Position numbers and translations under genes: made by a program. A stretch of DNA of 64,000 nucleotides from Myroides phaeus (GTDB taxonomy: Bacteria > Bacteroidota > Bacteroidia > Flavobacteriales > Flavobacteriaceae): NCBI RefSeq assembly GCF_009799805.1, contig NZ_CP047050.1:696001-760000 (forward strand), in the 5' to 3' direction. The notes under the pieces are model-generated. The model did not search any database. It was not told the origin of the DNA and saw nothing but the letters and a program-made list of their open reading frames with translations. Numbering within the stretch: the first letter of the stretch is position 1; the number at the start of each line of letters is the position of its first letter. Shown here piece after piece: positions 34,223 to 44,078 of the stretch.

Positions 34223-35545
34223 TTAAAATGGCTTTTCTAATATCCAATCACAATGTTTAAAATAATCCCACTTAACATTACCTAAATCTACTTTATGATC
34301 TACAAATCTACTTAAATCACGTCGATTGATAGATACATAGCTTTCTGCATATACAGCAACATCTTCACCTTTATTAGCATACTCCTTTTTAATATATTGA
34401 GCCATTTGCCATATCATATCTGGGGATGTTAATCTTGCTTCTTGTTTCGTAGTCAAAACATTTTCTATATCGTAATAACGACGTTCTCCCGTCTTTTTAT
34501 TCTCCACAATATAGTTTGTATAACCAGCTCTTGATCGTAGCATCATACGCCAGCTTAAACGATGTGCTTCATCTGTCCACAATACATCTCCTTCTATGAA
34601 ATGCATACGCAAAGGTAAAACCAATTGAACAAACGCAAATACACTAACAATTATTAAAGAAGTTTTAGAAAGAGCTTCCTTTTTGATTTGTTGATAACTA
34701 ATACTGTTTATATCTAAAATTGGTTTCTTCTTGAAAAACAATGCACGTATTTGGTCTGGTTCATAGAAGAACACAGCAAAACTCAACGCAAAGTAAGGGA
34801 ATATACCAATATGCAACGTGATAGAATTAAACAAGTGAAAAATCAAAGAAGCTACTAATGCCCACGTTCTTGTTCGTTTAAAAAGTAATAGAGGAACAAT
34901 TAACCCATCAAACAAAATACCTAAATAGGCAATTGAAATATAAAACCACTTCGCAGTAAACATCTCTTTGAAAACAGATGGAATATTAGCTCCTTCATAC
35001 ATCAATTTAGTAAAGGTACCATCAAGCCAATCAGGATAAAACTTAGCTACTGTTCCAAAAATATACAAGATTGAAACTTGAAATATAAATATCCACGAAA
35101 CATACTGATTCATAAATAGCCCTTGGCTCACTCTTCCTTGTTTTACATCAAGAGAAGCATACTTATTTGCTGGTAAAAAGCACATATAGAAACAAATAAC
35201 CAATAACATATAATAGTGGTTATTGTAAGAAGTCTTTTGAATAAAATAGGCACCCGCCCATAAAATGGTAAGTAATATCATACTCAACCTATATCTATAC
35301 CCTAACATTACGGCCACAGATACACAGCCCATTAATGCAAAATACACATACATTTGTGGTCCTACAAGCACTTGCAAAAAGTCCATATAAATATGAGAGA
35401 AAGTAAAGTTTACATCTACTAAATTACTTTTTACCCATCCTGTAGCTATTGCTCCGAAAGATTCGCAAGCAAATAAAAAACCGAATAATATCCTAAAAAT
35501 TACTAATGGAGAATTATCAATTGGTTGAAATGCCTTTTTCCACAT
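34223..35545 (-). CDS. HTTM-domain integral membrane protein
   Basis: 440 residues. Several N-terminal hydrophobic helices carry the HTTM signature (PLVIFRILFGFLFACESFGA, NNHYYMLLVICFYMCFLPANKY) shared with vitamin K-dependent gamma-carboxylases; a soluble C-terminal part (from about 320) follows. Bacterial HTTM proteins are poorly characterised, and carboxylation is not established. The frame opens at a GTG (35563), but ATG 35545 is preferred. Either way it overlaps the end of ribF, by 29 or 47 bases, in a different frame, implying translational coupling. Confidence 0.85.
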   Translation of the reverse strand: MWKKAFQPIDNSPLVIFRILFGFLFACESFGAIATGWVKSNLVDVNFTFSHIYMDFLQVLVGPQMYVYFALMGCVSVAVMLGYRYRLSMILLTILWAGAYFIQKTSYNNHYYMLLVICFYMCFLPANKYASLDVKQGRVSQGLFMNQYVSWIFIFQVSILYIFGTVAKFYPDWLDGTFTKLMYEGANIPSVFKEMFTAKWFYISIAYLGILFDGLIVPLLLFKRTRTWALVASLIFHLFNSITLHIGIFPYFALSFAVFFYEPDQIRALFFKKKPILDINSISYQQIKKEALSKTSLIIVSVFAFVQLVLPLRMHFIEGDVLWTDEAHRLSWRMMLRSRAGYTNYIVENKKTGERRYYDIENVLTTKQEARLTSPDMIWQMAQYIKKEYANKGEDVAVYAESYVSINRRDLSRFVDHKVDLGNVKWDYFKHCDWILEKPF

Positions 35546-36470
35546 ACTGTTCAAAATACTCACGAGTTATGCGTTCGTCATTTTGCAAACACGCTACTAA
35601 CTCGTCAAGTCCGTTAAATTTTAATTCATCTCTAATCCTGTCTAAGATACGAACTTTTAACGTTTTGTCGTATAAATCACCTGTCCAATCTAAATAATTT
35701 ACTTCAATAGTATAAGGATGCCCTTCAAAAGTTGGGTTTATACCAACACTCATCATCCCTTTTACTTTTTCGCCATTAATAGTAGATTCAACAATATAAA
35801 CACCATTCTTAGGAATCATTTTATAATCTTCATCTATTGAAATATTCGCTGTAGGAAAACCAAGTTTTCTTCCCAACTTTTTTCCATGAACAACCATTCC
35901 TGAAAAATAGAAATCATATCCTAAAAACTCATTTGCTAACGCTATATCACCATCTAAAAGAGCTTGTCTAATTTTAGTCGAACTAATAGAAACGTGATCT
36001 ATCTCTTGAGCTGAAATCTCTTCTACTTCAAAACCATATTTCTCACCATACATTTTCAAATCACTAATGTCTGCCGTACGATTCTTTCCAAAACGATGAT
36101 CATAACCAATGATGATCTTACTTATGTTGAATTTATCAACTAAAACACGTTTTACAAATTCCTCCGCACTAAGTTGAGAAAACTCATAATCAAATTTTTG
36201 CACAACAAGATTATCTAATCCTAACTCTTCTAAAAGCTCTTTCTTCTCTTCCAAAGTATTCAATAATCGAATAGAATGATCTTGTTTAAGAACCATTCTT
36301 GGATGTGGAAAAAAAGTTAACACCAAACTTTCAGCACCACTTTCTTTAGCTGAATCAACTATTTTTTTGATAATCATTTGATGACCAATATGTACTCCAT
36401 CAAAAGTACCTAACGTGGCTACAACCTTTTTGTCTGTCTGAAAATTATTAATAGAAGAAAATGTTTTCAC
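35517..36470 (-). CDS. ribF: Bifunctional riboflavin kinase/FAD synthetase
   Basis: 317 residues. The FAD synthetase half has TLGTFDGVHIGHQMIIKKI near residue 20, LTFFPHPRMVL and IIGYDHRFGKNR near 120, and SSTKIRQALLDGD. The riboflavin kinase half has GKKLGRKLGFPTANI near 205 and ITREYFEQ at the end. It makes FMN and FAD. No ATG is available at the N-terminus: GTG 36470 (MKTFSSINNF) matches the family start, while a TTG at 36488 is the alternative. It is upstream of the HTTM gene and overlaps it. Confidence 0.93.
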   Translation of the reverse strand: MKTFSSINNFQTDKKVVATLGTFDGVHIGHQMIIKKIVDSAKESGAESLVLTFFPHPRMVLKQDHSIRLLNTLEEKKELLEELGLDNLVVQKFDYEFSQLSAEEFVKRVLVDKFNISKIIIGYDHRFGKNRTADISDLKMYGEKYGFEVEEISAQEIDHVSISSTKIRQALLDGDIALANEFLGYDFYFSGMVVHGKKLGRKLGFPTANISIDEDYKMIPKNGVYIVESTINGEKVKGMMSVGINPTFEGHPYTIEVNYLDWTGDLYDKTLKVRILDRIRDELKFNGLDELVACLQNDERITREYFEQYVEKGISTN

Positions 36471-36612
36471 TTTGTAAAGTTTATTCAATTACATCACTAT
36501 TTTTGCCGTTCCTATTAAATGAGCCCAAAAATAATTCGTGTAAAAATACATCATTTTTACTAATCAACTTTATAAAAAACGCCTAAATACACCCCCTTTA
36601 ACAAATTTCAAA

Positions 36613-37440
36613 ATGCCTAAATTCAAGTTTTTAAAACTATTAATCGCCTTTATTTTTACAACTCTTCTTTCTCCACAATTGTTTTCTCAAGTCAAAGTGA
36701 TGACTTGGAATTTGCAAAATATTGGTAAAAGTAAATCAGACGAAACTATTACTTACATTGCTAAAGTAATAAAGCAAACAGATATTATAGCAATTCAAGA
36801 AGTCGTAACAAATCCAAGTGGCGCACAAGCTATCGCGAAACTACACGATGAGTTAAATAGAAAATCAGGAGCAAAATGGGAATATGCTATTAGTAAACCT
36901 ACAGAGAGCTCTCCATACAGATCTGAACGCTATGCTTATCTTTGGAAAACAAAAACGGTCAAGCTAAAAGGAAAACCTTTCTTAGAGCCAACTTATAAAG
37001 ATGACATTGAAAGAGAACCTTATTTTGCAACCTTTATATACCAAGGAAAAGAGTTTACCATAAGTAGTTTACACGCCTTGCCTAAAAAGCATCAACCTGA
37101 AACTGAAATTAAGTACTTGAAATTTCTACCAGACTTATATCCAGATCATAATTTAATTTTCTTAGGAGATTTTAATTTACCTGAAAGTCATTCAGTCTTT
37201 AATCCATTAAAGAAACAAGGATATATTTCTTCTTTCGAAAAACAAAAAACAAGTTTAAGACAAAAATGTATTAATGGAGATTGTTTAGCTTCTGAATATG
37301 ACAACATATTAATACACCCTAAAAAAGTAGATTTAATCAAAGCTAAACCTATCTATTTCTTTGAAGACTTTGAAGACATAACAGAAGCCAGAAAAGTATC
37401 AGACCACATTCCAATAATGATAGAAGTCAATATATTATAA
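36613..37440 (+). CDS. Secreted endonuclease/exonuclease/phosphatase family protein
   Basis: 275 residues. A signal peptide (about 1-25, ending LFSQ) precedes an EEP fold: TWNLQNIG near 32, IIAIQEVV with the metal-binding Glu near 60, SSLHALP with a His near 155, FLGDFNLP near 190 and SDHIPIMIE at the end with the catalytic His. It is probably a periplasmic or extracellular nuclease or phosphodiesterase. A Cys pair (CINGDC) near 230 may form a disulfide, fitting export. Confidence 0.88.
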   Translation: MPKFKFLKLLIAFIFTTLLSPQLFSQVKVMTWNLQNIGKSKSDETITYIAKVIKQTDIIAIQEVVTNPSGAQAIAKLHDELNRKSGAKWEYAISKPTESSPYRSERYAYLWKTKTVKLKGKPFLEPTYKDDIEREPYFATFIYQGKEFTISSLHALPKKHQPETEIKYLKFLPDLYPDHNLIFLGDFNLPESHSVFNPLKKQGYISSFEKQKTSLRQKCINGDCLASEYDNILIHPKKVDLIKAKPIYFFEDFEDITEARKVSDHIPIMIEVNIL

Positions 37441-37442
37441 AC

Positions 37443-37471
37443 AAAAAAAAGCCTCATTTGAGGCTTTTTTT
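37443..37471. terminator. Bidirectional intrinsic terminator
   Basis: The arms AAAAAAGCCTC and GAGGCTTTTTT surround an ATTT loop, with T-runs on both strands, between convergent genes. Confidence 0.88.
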
Positions 37472-37489
37472 GTCTATCAAAAGGGGCTA

Positions 37490-38164
37490 TTATCTTCTGC
37501 CCATATAAATCATTACATAGTACAACAAAGTACCTAAAGAAGATATTGCAGCAACAACGTATGTACGAGCAGCCCAAGACAGAGCATCCTTAGCTCCAGC
37601 ATACTCTTGTTGATTCACCATATTCTTACTTTGAAGCCATTTTAAGGCACGATTACTTGCATCGTACTCTACTGGCAACGTAATAAAAGAAAACAGCGTT
37701 GTAAGGGCAAATAAAACAATCCCTAACAACAATAACTGCGGAAATGTATTAATCATCAATACTCCTCCTAATAAAATAAAAGGCATAACGCGTGAACTAA
37801 TGCTAACTGCAGGAACTAATTTAGAACGCATAGTTAACCAATGATAAGCTTGTGCATGTTGCACAGCGTGACCTACCTCGTGTGCTGCTACAGCTGCTGC
37901 TGCTGCATTGCGCTCATTATATACTGCTTCACTTAAATTTACCGTTTTGTCAGCAGGGTTATAGTGGTCTGTCAATCTCCCTGGAGTAGATATAACCTTA
38001 ACATCTCTAATTCCATGATCAAACAACATCTTCTGTGCAATTTCAGCACCACTCATTCCATTTTGTAAATGCACCTTAGAGTACTTATCAAATTTAGATT
38101 GTAAGCGATTACCAACGAACCAACTTACTCCCATAATAAGTATCATAAAAATCCAAATTCCCAT
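37490..38164 (-). CDS. Zinc metallopeptidase, YugP family
   Basis: 224 residues from ATG 38164 (MGIWIFMILIM). Four to five hydrophobic helices surround AAAAAVAAHEVGHAVQHAQ, the HExxH zinc-protease motif near residue 110. SEAVYNER precedes the motif and LPVEYDASNRALKWL supplies a third-ligand region (VEYDAS). Function of this membrane family is not established. A GTG/ATG extension upstream to 38215 crosses the promoter (TATATTTG, 38189-38196) and is rejected. Confidence 0.9.
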   Translation of the reverse strand: MGIWIFMILIMGVSWFVGNRLQSKFDKYSKVHLQNGMSGAEIAQKMLFDHGIRDVKVISTPGRLTDHYNPADKTVNLSEAVYNERNAAAAAVAAHEVGHAVQHAQAYHWLTMRSKLVPAVSISSRVMPFILLGGVLMINTFPQLLLLGIVLFALTTLFSFITLPVEYDASNRALKWLQSKNMVNQQEYAGAKDALSWAARTYVVAAISSLGTLLYYVMIYMGRR

Positions 38165-38188
38165 AACACGTTTTTTTTTAGTTATATA

Positions 38189-38196
38189 CAAATATA
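38189..38196 (-). promoter_or_regulatory. TAnnTTTG promoter element of the zinc peptidase gene
   Basis: The minus strand reads TATATTTG 25 bases before the ATG at 38164. Confidence 0.5.
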
Positions 38197-38237
38197 ACAT
38201 CAAATGACAAGCCAAACTTTAAAAATGACACAATGGC

Positions 38238-38269
38238 ATAAAAAAAGGGGTTACTTGCGTAACCCCTTT
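38238..38269 (-). terminator. Intrinsic terminator after infB
   Basis: The arms AAAGGGGTTAC and GTAACCCCTTT surround a TTGC loop; on the minus strand a T-run follows. It lies 15 bases past the infB stop and ends the rimP-nusA-infB operon. Confidence 0.9.
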
Positions 38270-38283
38270 CTAATAATATATTA

Positions 38284-41232
38284 TTATTTAAGTTTTTTCT
38301 TAACTTCCACTTCTTGGAATGCTTCAATAACATCGTATTCTTTAATGTCATTGTAGTTTTTAATTTGAATACCACAATCATATCCTTTAGCAACTTCTTT
38401 AACATCGTCTTTGAAACGTTTTAAAGCAAGTAACTCACCAGTATAGATAACTACACCTTCACGGATTAAGCGGATTCTTGAAGAACGGAAGATCTTACCA
38501 TCAGTAACCATACATCCAGCAATTGTTCCAACTTTAGAAATTTTGAACAACTCACGAATTTCAGCACTTCCTGTAACTTCTTCTTTCATCTCTGGAGACA
38601 ACATACCTTCCATTGCATCTTTCAAGTCATCAATTGCATCATAGATGATTGAGTAATTACGGATATCAATTTCTTCCTTATCAGCTAATTGTTTAGCAGA
38701 TGCCATAGGACGAACGTTAAATCCGATAATAATTGCGTCAGAAGCAGAAGCTAACAATACGTCAGATTCTGTAATCGCACCAACACCTTTATGAATGATA
38801 TTGATTTGAATTTCTTCAGTAGATAATTTAGAGAATGAATCAGATAATGCCTCAACAGAACCATCCACGTCTCCTTTTAAGATAATGTTCAACTCTTTGA
38901 AGTCTCCTAAAGCAATACGACGTCCAATCTCTGCCAATGTAATATGACGTTGAGCACGTACAGATTGTTCACGAACTAACTGAGTACGTTTAGCAGCAAT
39001 TTGTTTTGCTTCTTTTTCCTCTTCAAATACATTGAATTTATCACCAGCAGTAGGTGCTCCATCTAAACCTAATACAGAAATTGGTCTTGAAGGTCCAGCT
39101 TCTTTCACTGAATTACCACGTTCATCATGCATAGCACGAACTTTACCATGGTTACGACCAGCTAATAAGTAATCACCTACTTTTAATGTACCAGCTTGAA
39201 CTAATACAGTAGATACATATCCTCTACCTTTATCTAAGAATGCTTCAACAACAGTACCAACAGCTAATTTATTAGGGTTAGCTTTTAACTCTAACATTTC
39301 AGCTTCAAGAAGAACTTTTTCAAGTAATTCCGTCATACCAATACCTTGTTTAGCAGAAATATCTTGTGATTGATAAGTACCACCCCACTCTTCAACTAAT
39401 AAGTTCATAGAAGCTAAACGCTCTTTAATCTTATCAGGATTTGCAGTTGGTTTATCAACTTTATTAATTGCAAAAATAATTGGCACACCAGCCGCTTGAG
39501 CGTGGCTAATAGCCTCTTTTGTTTGTGGCATAATGTCATCATCCGCTGCAATTACGATAATAACAATATCAGTAACTTGAGCACCACGAGCACGCATTGC
39601 TGTAAAGGCCTCGTGACCAGGAGTATCTAAGAAAGTAATCTTTTGTCCTCCTTCTAACGTTACACCATACGCACCAATGTGTTGTGTAATTCCTCCAGAC
39701 TCACCAGCAATTACGTTAGCTTTACGAACGTAATCCAATAAAGATGTTTTACCGTGATCCACGTGTCCCATTACCGTAACAATAGGAGCTCTTGGTTGTA
39801 AATCTTCTTCTCTATCTGGAGTTTCTTCAATAGCTTCATCAATATCAGCAGTAGTAAAATCTACTTCATATCCGAATTCATCAGCAACAATAGTTAATGT
39901 CTCAGCATCTAAACGTTGATTCATTGTAACCATAATTCCTAATGACATACAGCTACCAATCACCTTAGTAATAGGCACATCCATCATCGTAGCAACTTCA
40001 CCTACAGTAACGAATTCTGTTACTTTCAAGATTCTGTTTCCTGCTTCGATTTCTAACTGCTCCATATCCGTTTTCTTACGGTGTGTATCACGTTTATCAC
40101 GACGATACTTAGCAGCTTTTGACTTGTTACCTTTACCTTGAAGACGCTCAAGTGTCTCCTTAATTTGGTTTTTAACTTCTTCTTCAGTAGGCTCAGCTTT
40201 TACGATAGGAGTAGTATTTCTTCTTTGGTTATTCTTATTACCAAATTTTCCACCACCACTATTGTTCTTGTTGTGACCTCCTCTGTTATTGTTGTTATTC
40301 CCTCCAGTATTGTTAGAATTAGTATTATTAGTATTTGTACCCTCACCAGGTTTTGCAATACGTTTTCTCTTATTCTTATTAGCACCCGGAGTACCTTCTT
40401 TTTTGTTATCTTTATTAGAAGCGTTACCATTTCCTTTTTTAGGATCTTCTTTTTTCTTCTTAGGCTTATTAAATTGAGACAAGTCAATTGTTTGTCCTGT
40501 AAAAGTAGTTCCTGAAAGCTTTTGGTAATTTGTTTTGATTACTTCATCTCCAACTTTTGCATCTGCATTGTTAGTCTCTTCTACTTTTTTAGAATCAACC
40601 TTTTTAAATGAAGCATCTTTACCTCCTGTAGATTCCTTTTGTTTTGGTTTTTCTACCTCTTTTTTACCTTCCACTTGTTTACCTGGGTTCGTTACTTTAG
40701 ATGCCTCTTTCTTAACTTCAGTTTTAGGAGCAGTTTCTTTTTTGCTTTCTACAACTGTATTAGATTCTTTACCCTTACTATCTTTAGCAGGAGCTTTAGC
40801 ATCTTTTTCTAAAGTTTTATTCACTTTATTTACATCTTCTGAAGGAGCTTTAGTTTTTTTAGGCTCAAGATCTATTTTACCAACCGTTTTAATAGCAGCA
40901 ATCTCTTCAGCTTTAGCTCTGATGATTTCTTGCTCACGTTTGATACGTAATTCTTCTTGCTTTTTCTTTTCCTCTAGCTCTTTCTCGCGCTCCAATTTAA
41001 AAGCCTCTTTCTCTTTCTTTTTCTCTTCACTCACCTCAATAGATGCCTCTTTCTTGCCTTTATCAGCAGAAAATTGTTTACACAAAACGCTATATTCTAC
41101 TTCAGAAATTTTAGCATTAGGTGTTGCGTCGATATCATGCCCTTTACCTTTTAAAAAGTCAACGGCTCTATCTAGAGAAATATTCAATTCCCTTAAAACT
41201 TTATTTATTCTTATTGCTCTTTCTTCAGACAT
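38284..41232 (-). CDS. infB: Translation initiation factor IF-2
   Basis: 982 residues. The first part (about 1-340) is a long charged, Lys/Glu-rich then Asn/Gly-rich linker with an IF2 N-terminal helical start ([20 protein letters not shown]). The G domain begins near 485 with [17 protein letters not shown] (G1), followed by GGITQHIG (G2), DTPGHEAF (G3) and NKVDKP (G4). Domains II-IV follow to the C-terminus. It positions initiator tRNA on the 30S subunit and promotes subunit joining. Length is normal for Bacteroidota. It is the last gene of the rimP-nusA-infB operon, 46 bases after nusA. Confidence 0.97.
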   Translation of the reverse strand: MSEERAIRINKVLRELNISLDRAVDFLKGKGHDIDATPNAKISEVEYSVLCKQFSADKGKKEASIEVSEEKKKEKEAFKLEREKELEEKKKQEELRIKREQEIIRAKAEEIAAIKTVGKIDLEPKKTKAPSEDVNKVNKTLEKDAKAPAKDSKGKESNTVVESKKETAPKTEVKKEASKVTNPGKQVEGKKEVEKPKQKESTGGKDASFKKVDSKKVEETNNADAKVGDEVIKTNYQKLSGTTFTGQTIDLSQFNKPKKKKEDPKKGNGNASNKDNKKEGTPGANKNKRKRIAKPGEGTNTNNTNSNNTGGNNNNNRGGHNKNNSGGGKFGNKNNQRRNTTPIVKAEPTEEEVKNQIKETLERLQGKGNKSKAAKYRRDKRDTHRKKTDMEQLEIEAGNRILKVTEFVTVGEVATMMDVPITKVIGSCMSLGIMVTMNQRLDAETLTIVADEFGYEVDFTTADIDEAIEETPDREEDLQPRAPIVTVMGHVDHGKTSLLDYVRKANVIAGESGGITQHIGAYGVTLEGGQKITFLDTPGHEAFTAMRARGAQVTDIVIIVIAADDDIMPQTKEAISHAQAAGVPIIFAINKVDKPTANPDKIKERLASMNLLVEEWGGTYQSQDISAKQGIGMTELLEKVLLEAEMLELKANPNKLAVGTVVEAFLDKGRGYVSTVLVQAGTLKVGDYLLAGRNHGKVRAMHDERGNSVKEAGPSRPISVLGLDGAPTAGDKFNVFEEEKEAKQIAAKRTQLVREQSVRAQRHITLAEIGRRIALGDFKELNIILKGDVDGSVEALSDSFSKLSTEEIQINIIHKGVGAITESDVLLASASDAIIIGFNVRPMASAKQLADKEEIDIRNYSIIYDAIDDLKDAMEGMLSPEMKEEVTGSAEIRELFKISKVGTIAGCMVTDGKIFRSSRIRLIREGVVIYTGELLALKRFKDDVKEVAKGYDCGIQIKNYNDIKEYDVIEAFQEVEVKKKLK

Positions 41233-41278
41233 ATTATCTTTTTAGTGTATTTAAATGTGTTGTGTTGTTTAGCTGGTG

Positions 41279-42517
41279 TTAATCTTCGAACTCTTCCTTC
41301 AAGATTCTCATCACATCTTCAATTGTTTCCTCCTCAAGATCAGTTCGTTTCATCAACTCATCAACACTAAGACTTAAAACGCTTTTTGCTGTATCCAAAC
41401 CAATTCTTGCAAATTCTTCAATAACCCATTCGTCGATTTCATCTTTGAATTCTTTCAATTCAACATCATCATCTTCAGGGTTTAGTTCTCTCATAACATC
41501 AATATCGTATCCAGTTAACATACCAGCCAACTTGATGTTTTGACCTCCACGACCAATCGCACGAGATACCTCTTCTAAATCTAAATAAACGTTTGCTTTT
41601 TTAGCTTCCTCATCGATAACAACTTTGTTAACGCGAGCTGGTGCTAATGCACGTTTAATAAATAAATCTACATTGTTTGTAAAGTTGATAACGTCAATAT
41701 TCTCGTTTCCTAACTCACGAACAATTCCATGAATACGAGACCCCTTCATACCTACACAAGCACCAACTGGGTCAATTCTATCATCAAATGTATCTACAGC
41801 AACTTTCGCTTTTTCTCCTGGAATTCTCACTACTTTTTTTACAGAGATGTGACCATCTGCAATTTCCGGAATCTCTTGTTCAAACAATTTTTCCAAAAAT
41901 TTAATAGAAGTACGAGACATAATGATTTGTGGTTTTGTACCTTTCAATTCAACAGACTCAATAATACCTCTTACTGTATCACCTTTTCTAAAGAAATCAG
42001 ATGCAATCTGTTTTTCTTTAGGCAATACGATTTCATTTCCTTCTTCATCCATCAAAATTACAACTTTTGGACGGATGTGATGCACTTCAGCAGAATAAAC
42101 TTCACCTACGATGTCTTTAAACTGTTTGTACAAAGTAGTATTATCATGTTCAGTAACTTTAGAGTTTAAGTTCTGACGTAACGCTAAAATAGCACGTCTT
42201 CCTAATTGCTCCAATTTCACTTCTTCAGAAACTTCTTCTCCTACCTCAAAATCTGGTTCGATTTTACGCGCCTGTGATAATGATATTTCATAATTATCAT
42301 CCTCTACTTCACCATCATTAACAACAGTACGGTTTCTAAATATCTGGCAATCACCTTTATCTGGGTTAACAATAATATCAAAATTATCATCAGCTCCAAA
42401 TCTTTTTTTCAACGCATTTCTAAATACATCTTCTAAAATAGCCATCAGCGTTACACGCTCGATATCTTTTTCGTCTTTAAATTCTGAGAATGAATCTACT
42501 AAATCTCTATTCTCCAT
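41279..42517 (-). CDS. nusA: Transcription termination/antitermination factor NusA
   Basis: 412 residues. The N-terminal RNA polymerase-binding domain (1-125), S1 domain (about 130-200, GDTVRGIIESVELKG), KH1 (about 230-300, VGACVGMKGSRIHGI) and KH2 (about 305-370, VSRAIGRGGQNIKLA) are in order. An acidic C-terminal extension (to 412) is present, without two full AR repeats. It modulates pausing, termination and rRNA antitermination. It lies 15 bases from rimP. NusA could control its own operon through the terminator-like leader hairpin described at 43008-43034. Confidence 0.96.
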   Translation of the reverse strand: MENRDLVDSFSEFKDEKDIERVTLMAILEDVFRNALKKRFGADDNFDIIVNPDKGDCQIFRNRTVVNDGEVEDDNYEISLSQARKIEPDFEVGEEVSEEVKLEQLGRRAILALRQNLNSKVTEHDNTTLYKQFKDIVGEVYSAEVHHIRPKVVILMDEEGNEIVLPKEKQIASDFFRKGDTVRGIIESVELKGTKPQIIMSRTSIKFLEKLFEQEIPEIADGHISVKKVVRIPGEKAKVAVDTFDDRIDPVGACVGMKGSRIHGIVRELGNENIDVINFTNNVDLFIKRALAPARVNKVVIDEEAKKANVYLDLEEVSRAIGRGGQNIKLAGMLTGYDIDVMRELNPEDDDVELKEFKDEIDEWVIEEFARIGLDTAKSVLSLSVDELMKRTDLEEETIEDVMRILKEEFED

Positions 42518-42532
42518 GTGATCTTTATATTT

Positions 42533-43000
42533 TTAAAATGAAATTATAACATTCGCTTCTTTGATACTCTCAAAAGGAATTACGGCTTCTTTTTCTACCG
42601 TTACTTTCCCTTTTCCGACAGGTTTTGGCTCTCTTGTTTTCCACTTAAGAACTATTTTGTCGTCTACAATGCTATCTAATGTAGCTTCGTACTTTTCTTG
42701 TTCGTGTGTTACCACTTTTAACTTTCTACCAATATTCTTGTTGTACTGGCGAAACAATTTTATTGGCGAAGCAGCTCCTGACGATGCTACTTCAAGAGAA
42801 AAGTCTTCTTCTTCTCTATCCAAATTGTGCTCAATAGCGCGACTAAAATTGATACAATCTTGTAATACTACGCCTTCATCACCATCTATAATAACAGTAA
42901 TTTTATTATCAGACGATATAGTAAAATCTATAATAAATATAGACGGATACTGCTCTAATGCCTGATCAATTAATTGTTGTACTTTACCTTTTAATGTCAT
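42533..43000 (-). CDS. rimP: Ribosome maturation factor RimP
   Basis: 155 residues. The N-terminal alpha/beta domain ([19 protein letters not shown] and [18 protein letters not shown], the latter near the family GLERP-like segment) and the C-terminal SH3-like domain are visible. It assists 30S subunit assembly. It is the first gene of the rimP-nusA-infB operon, preceded by a short leader with a terminator-like hairpin. The start is ATG 43000. Confidence 0.92.
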   Translation of the reverse strand: MTLKGKVQQLIDQALEQYPSIFIIDFTISSDNKITVIIDGDEGVVLQDCINFSRAIEHNLDREEEDFSLEVASSGAASPIKLFRQYNKNIGRKLKVVTHEQEKYEATLDSIVDDKIVLKWKTREPKPVGKGKVTVEKEAVIPFESIKEANVIISF

Positions 43001-43007
43001 ATGCTAT

Positions 43008-43034
43008 AAAAAGAGGGGACGTCTATGTCCCCTC
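43008..43034 (-). promoter_or_regulatory. Terminator-like hairpin in the rimP-nusA-infB leader (possible attenuator)
   Basis: The minus strand reads GAGGGGAC-ATAGAC-GTCCCCTC followed by TTTTTATAG, then ATG of rimP 7 bases on. The upstream gene lies on the other strand, so this hairpin has nothing to terminate except the operon's own leader transcript. A TATCTTTG promoter element sits 32 bases further upstream. Confidence 0.6.
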
Positions 43035-43065
43035 ATTATTTAACTTGTTTTAATAAATAACAGCA

Positions 43066-43073
43066 CAAAGATA
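43066..43073 (-). promoter_or_regulatory. TAnnTTTG promoter element of rimP-nusA-infB
   Basis: The minus strand reads TATCTTTG, an exact consensus match, 65 bases before the rimP ATG. It implies a leader of about 58 bases that contains the hairpin at 43013-43034. Confidence 0.6.
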
Positions 43074-43169
43074 TTAATTTTTTTATTACAAATAAAACTT
43101 TTGCCTATTGATAATTATATTCTTAACTTTAAATCACACAAATAAATAGATAAAACAACTAATAATACC

Positions 43170-43997
43170 ATGAAAAAAATACTTGTCCCAACAGACTTTT
43201 CTTCTCAAGCTTATAACGCTATAAAAATAGCTGCTGTTCTTGCTAAAAAATCGAACTCTGAAATATTATTATTACACGTTCTTGATTTACCACAACAAGG
43301 TAGCGACAGCATAAGCAAAGGTTCTCCGATTCCTGAGGTTATGTTCTTCAAAAATGCTGCTGAACACAAACTAAAAGAGCTTGCTTTATCTGAAATATTC
43401 AACGGAGTAAACGTATCTACAAGCTTAATTCTTGAAAGAACTTCTCCTGGTGTTATCAAAACAGCCGAAACAAATGATGTAGATCTAATTGTAATGGGGT
43501 CTCACGGGGTAAGTGGTGCTAAAGAATACTTCGTTGGTTCTAATACCCAAAAAGTAGTTCGCACTTCTGACATTCCTGTTCTTGTAATTAAAGGAGACGA
43601 TGAAGAATTTAACATCAATGATGTTGTTTTTGCTTCTGACTTTTCAGACAATATGAAAGAACCTTTCAAAAGAATATTGCGCTTAAACAACTTACTGAAT
43701 GCAAATTTACACTTGCTAATGGTTAATACTCCAAATAGCTTCAAACCAACTCACGTAGCAGAAGAAATTTTAAATGACTTCTTACAAGATATTACTGACA
43801 GCTCTTTTGATCTTTCAATCTATAATGATTTAAATGTTGAAAAGGGAATTATCAATTTCTCTAAAAAGATTAATGCTGATTTAATTACTATTGCTACACA
43901 CGGTAGAACAGGATTATCTCATTTCTTCAACGGAAGTATCAGTGAAGATTTAGTTAATCACTCAAAAATATCAGTTTTAACAATCAAAATTGACTAA
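43170..43997 (+). CDS. Tandem universal stress protein
   Basis: 275 residues made of two UspA domains. The first (1-145) has KKILVPTDFSSQAYNAI and the ATP-binding GSHGVSGAKEYFVGSNTQK; the second (about 150-275) has VVFASDFSDN and ATHGRTGLSHFFNGSISED, also with the G-2x-G-9x-G(S/N) pattern. Such proteins bind ATP or sense stress in the cytosol. It is divergent from rimP and ends with a terminator. Confidence 0.93.
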   Translation: MKKILVPTDFSSQAYNAIKIAAVLAKKSNSEILLLHVLDLPQQGSDSISKGSPIPEVMFFKNAAEHKLKELALSEIFNGVNVSTSLILERTSPGVIKTAETNDVDLIVMGSHGVSGAKEYFVGSNTQKVVRTSDIPVLVIKGDDEEFNINDVVFASDFSDNMKEPFKRILRLNNLLNANLHLLMVNTPNSFKPTHVAEEILNDFLQDITDSSFDLSIYNDLNVEKGIINFSKKINADLITIATHGRTGLSHFFNGSISEDLVNHSKISVLTIKID

Positions 43998-44042
43998 TTA
44001 TTCTTGACTTGTTTTAAACAAACAAAGTAGTTTAAATATATA

Positions 44043-44078
44043 ACAGTAGTAGACATCCGTTTACTACTGTTTTTTTTT
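44043..44078 (+). terminator. Intrinsic terminator after the universal stress protein gene
   Basis: The arms ACAGTAGTA and TACTACTGT are separated by 10 bases and followed by nine T residues. Confidence 0.85.

Noticed and set aside
40138..41245. Plus-strand frames of 95-236 codons opposite infB
   Set aside because: They are antisense to the charged low-complexity linker of IF-2, whose skewed codons keep other frames open.
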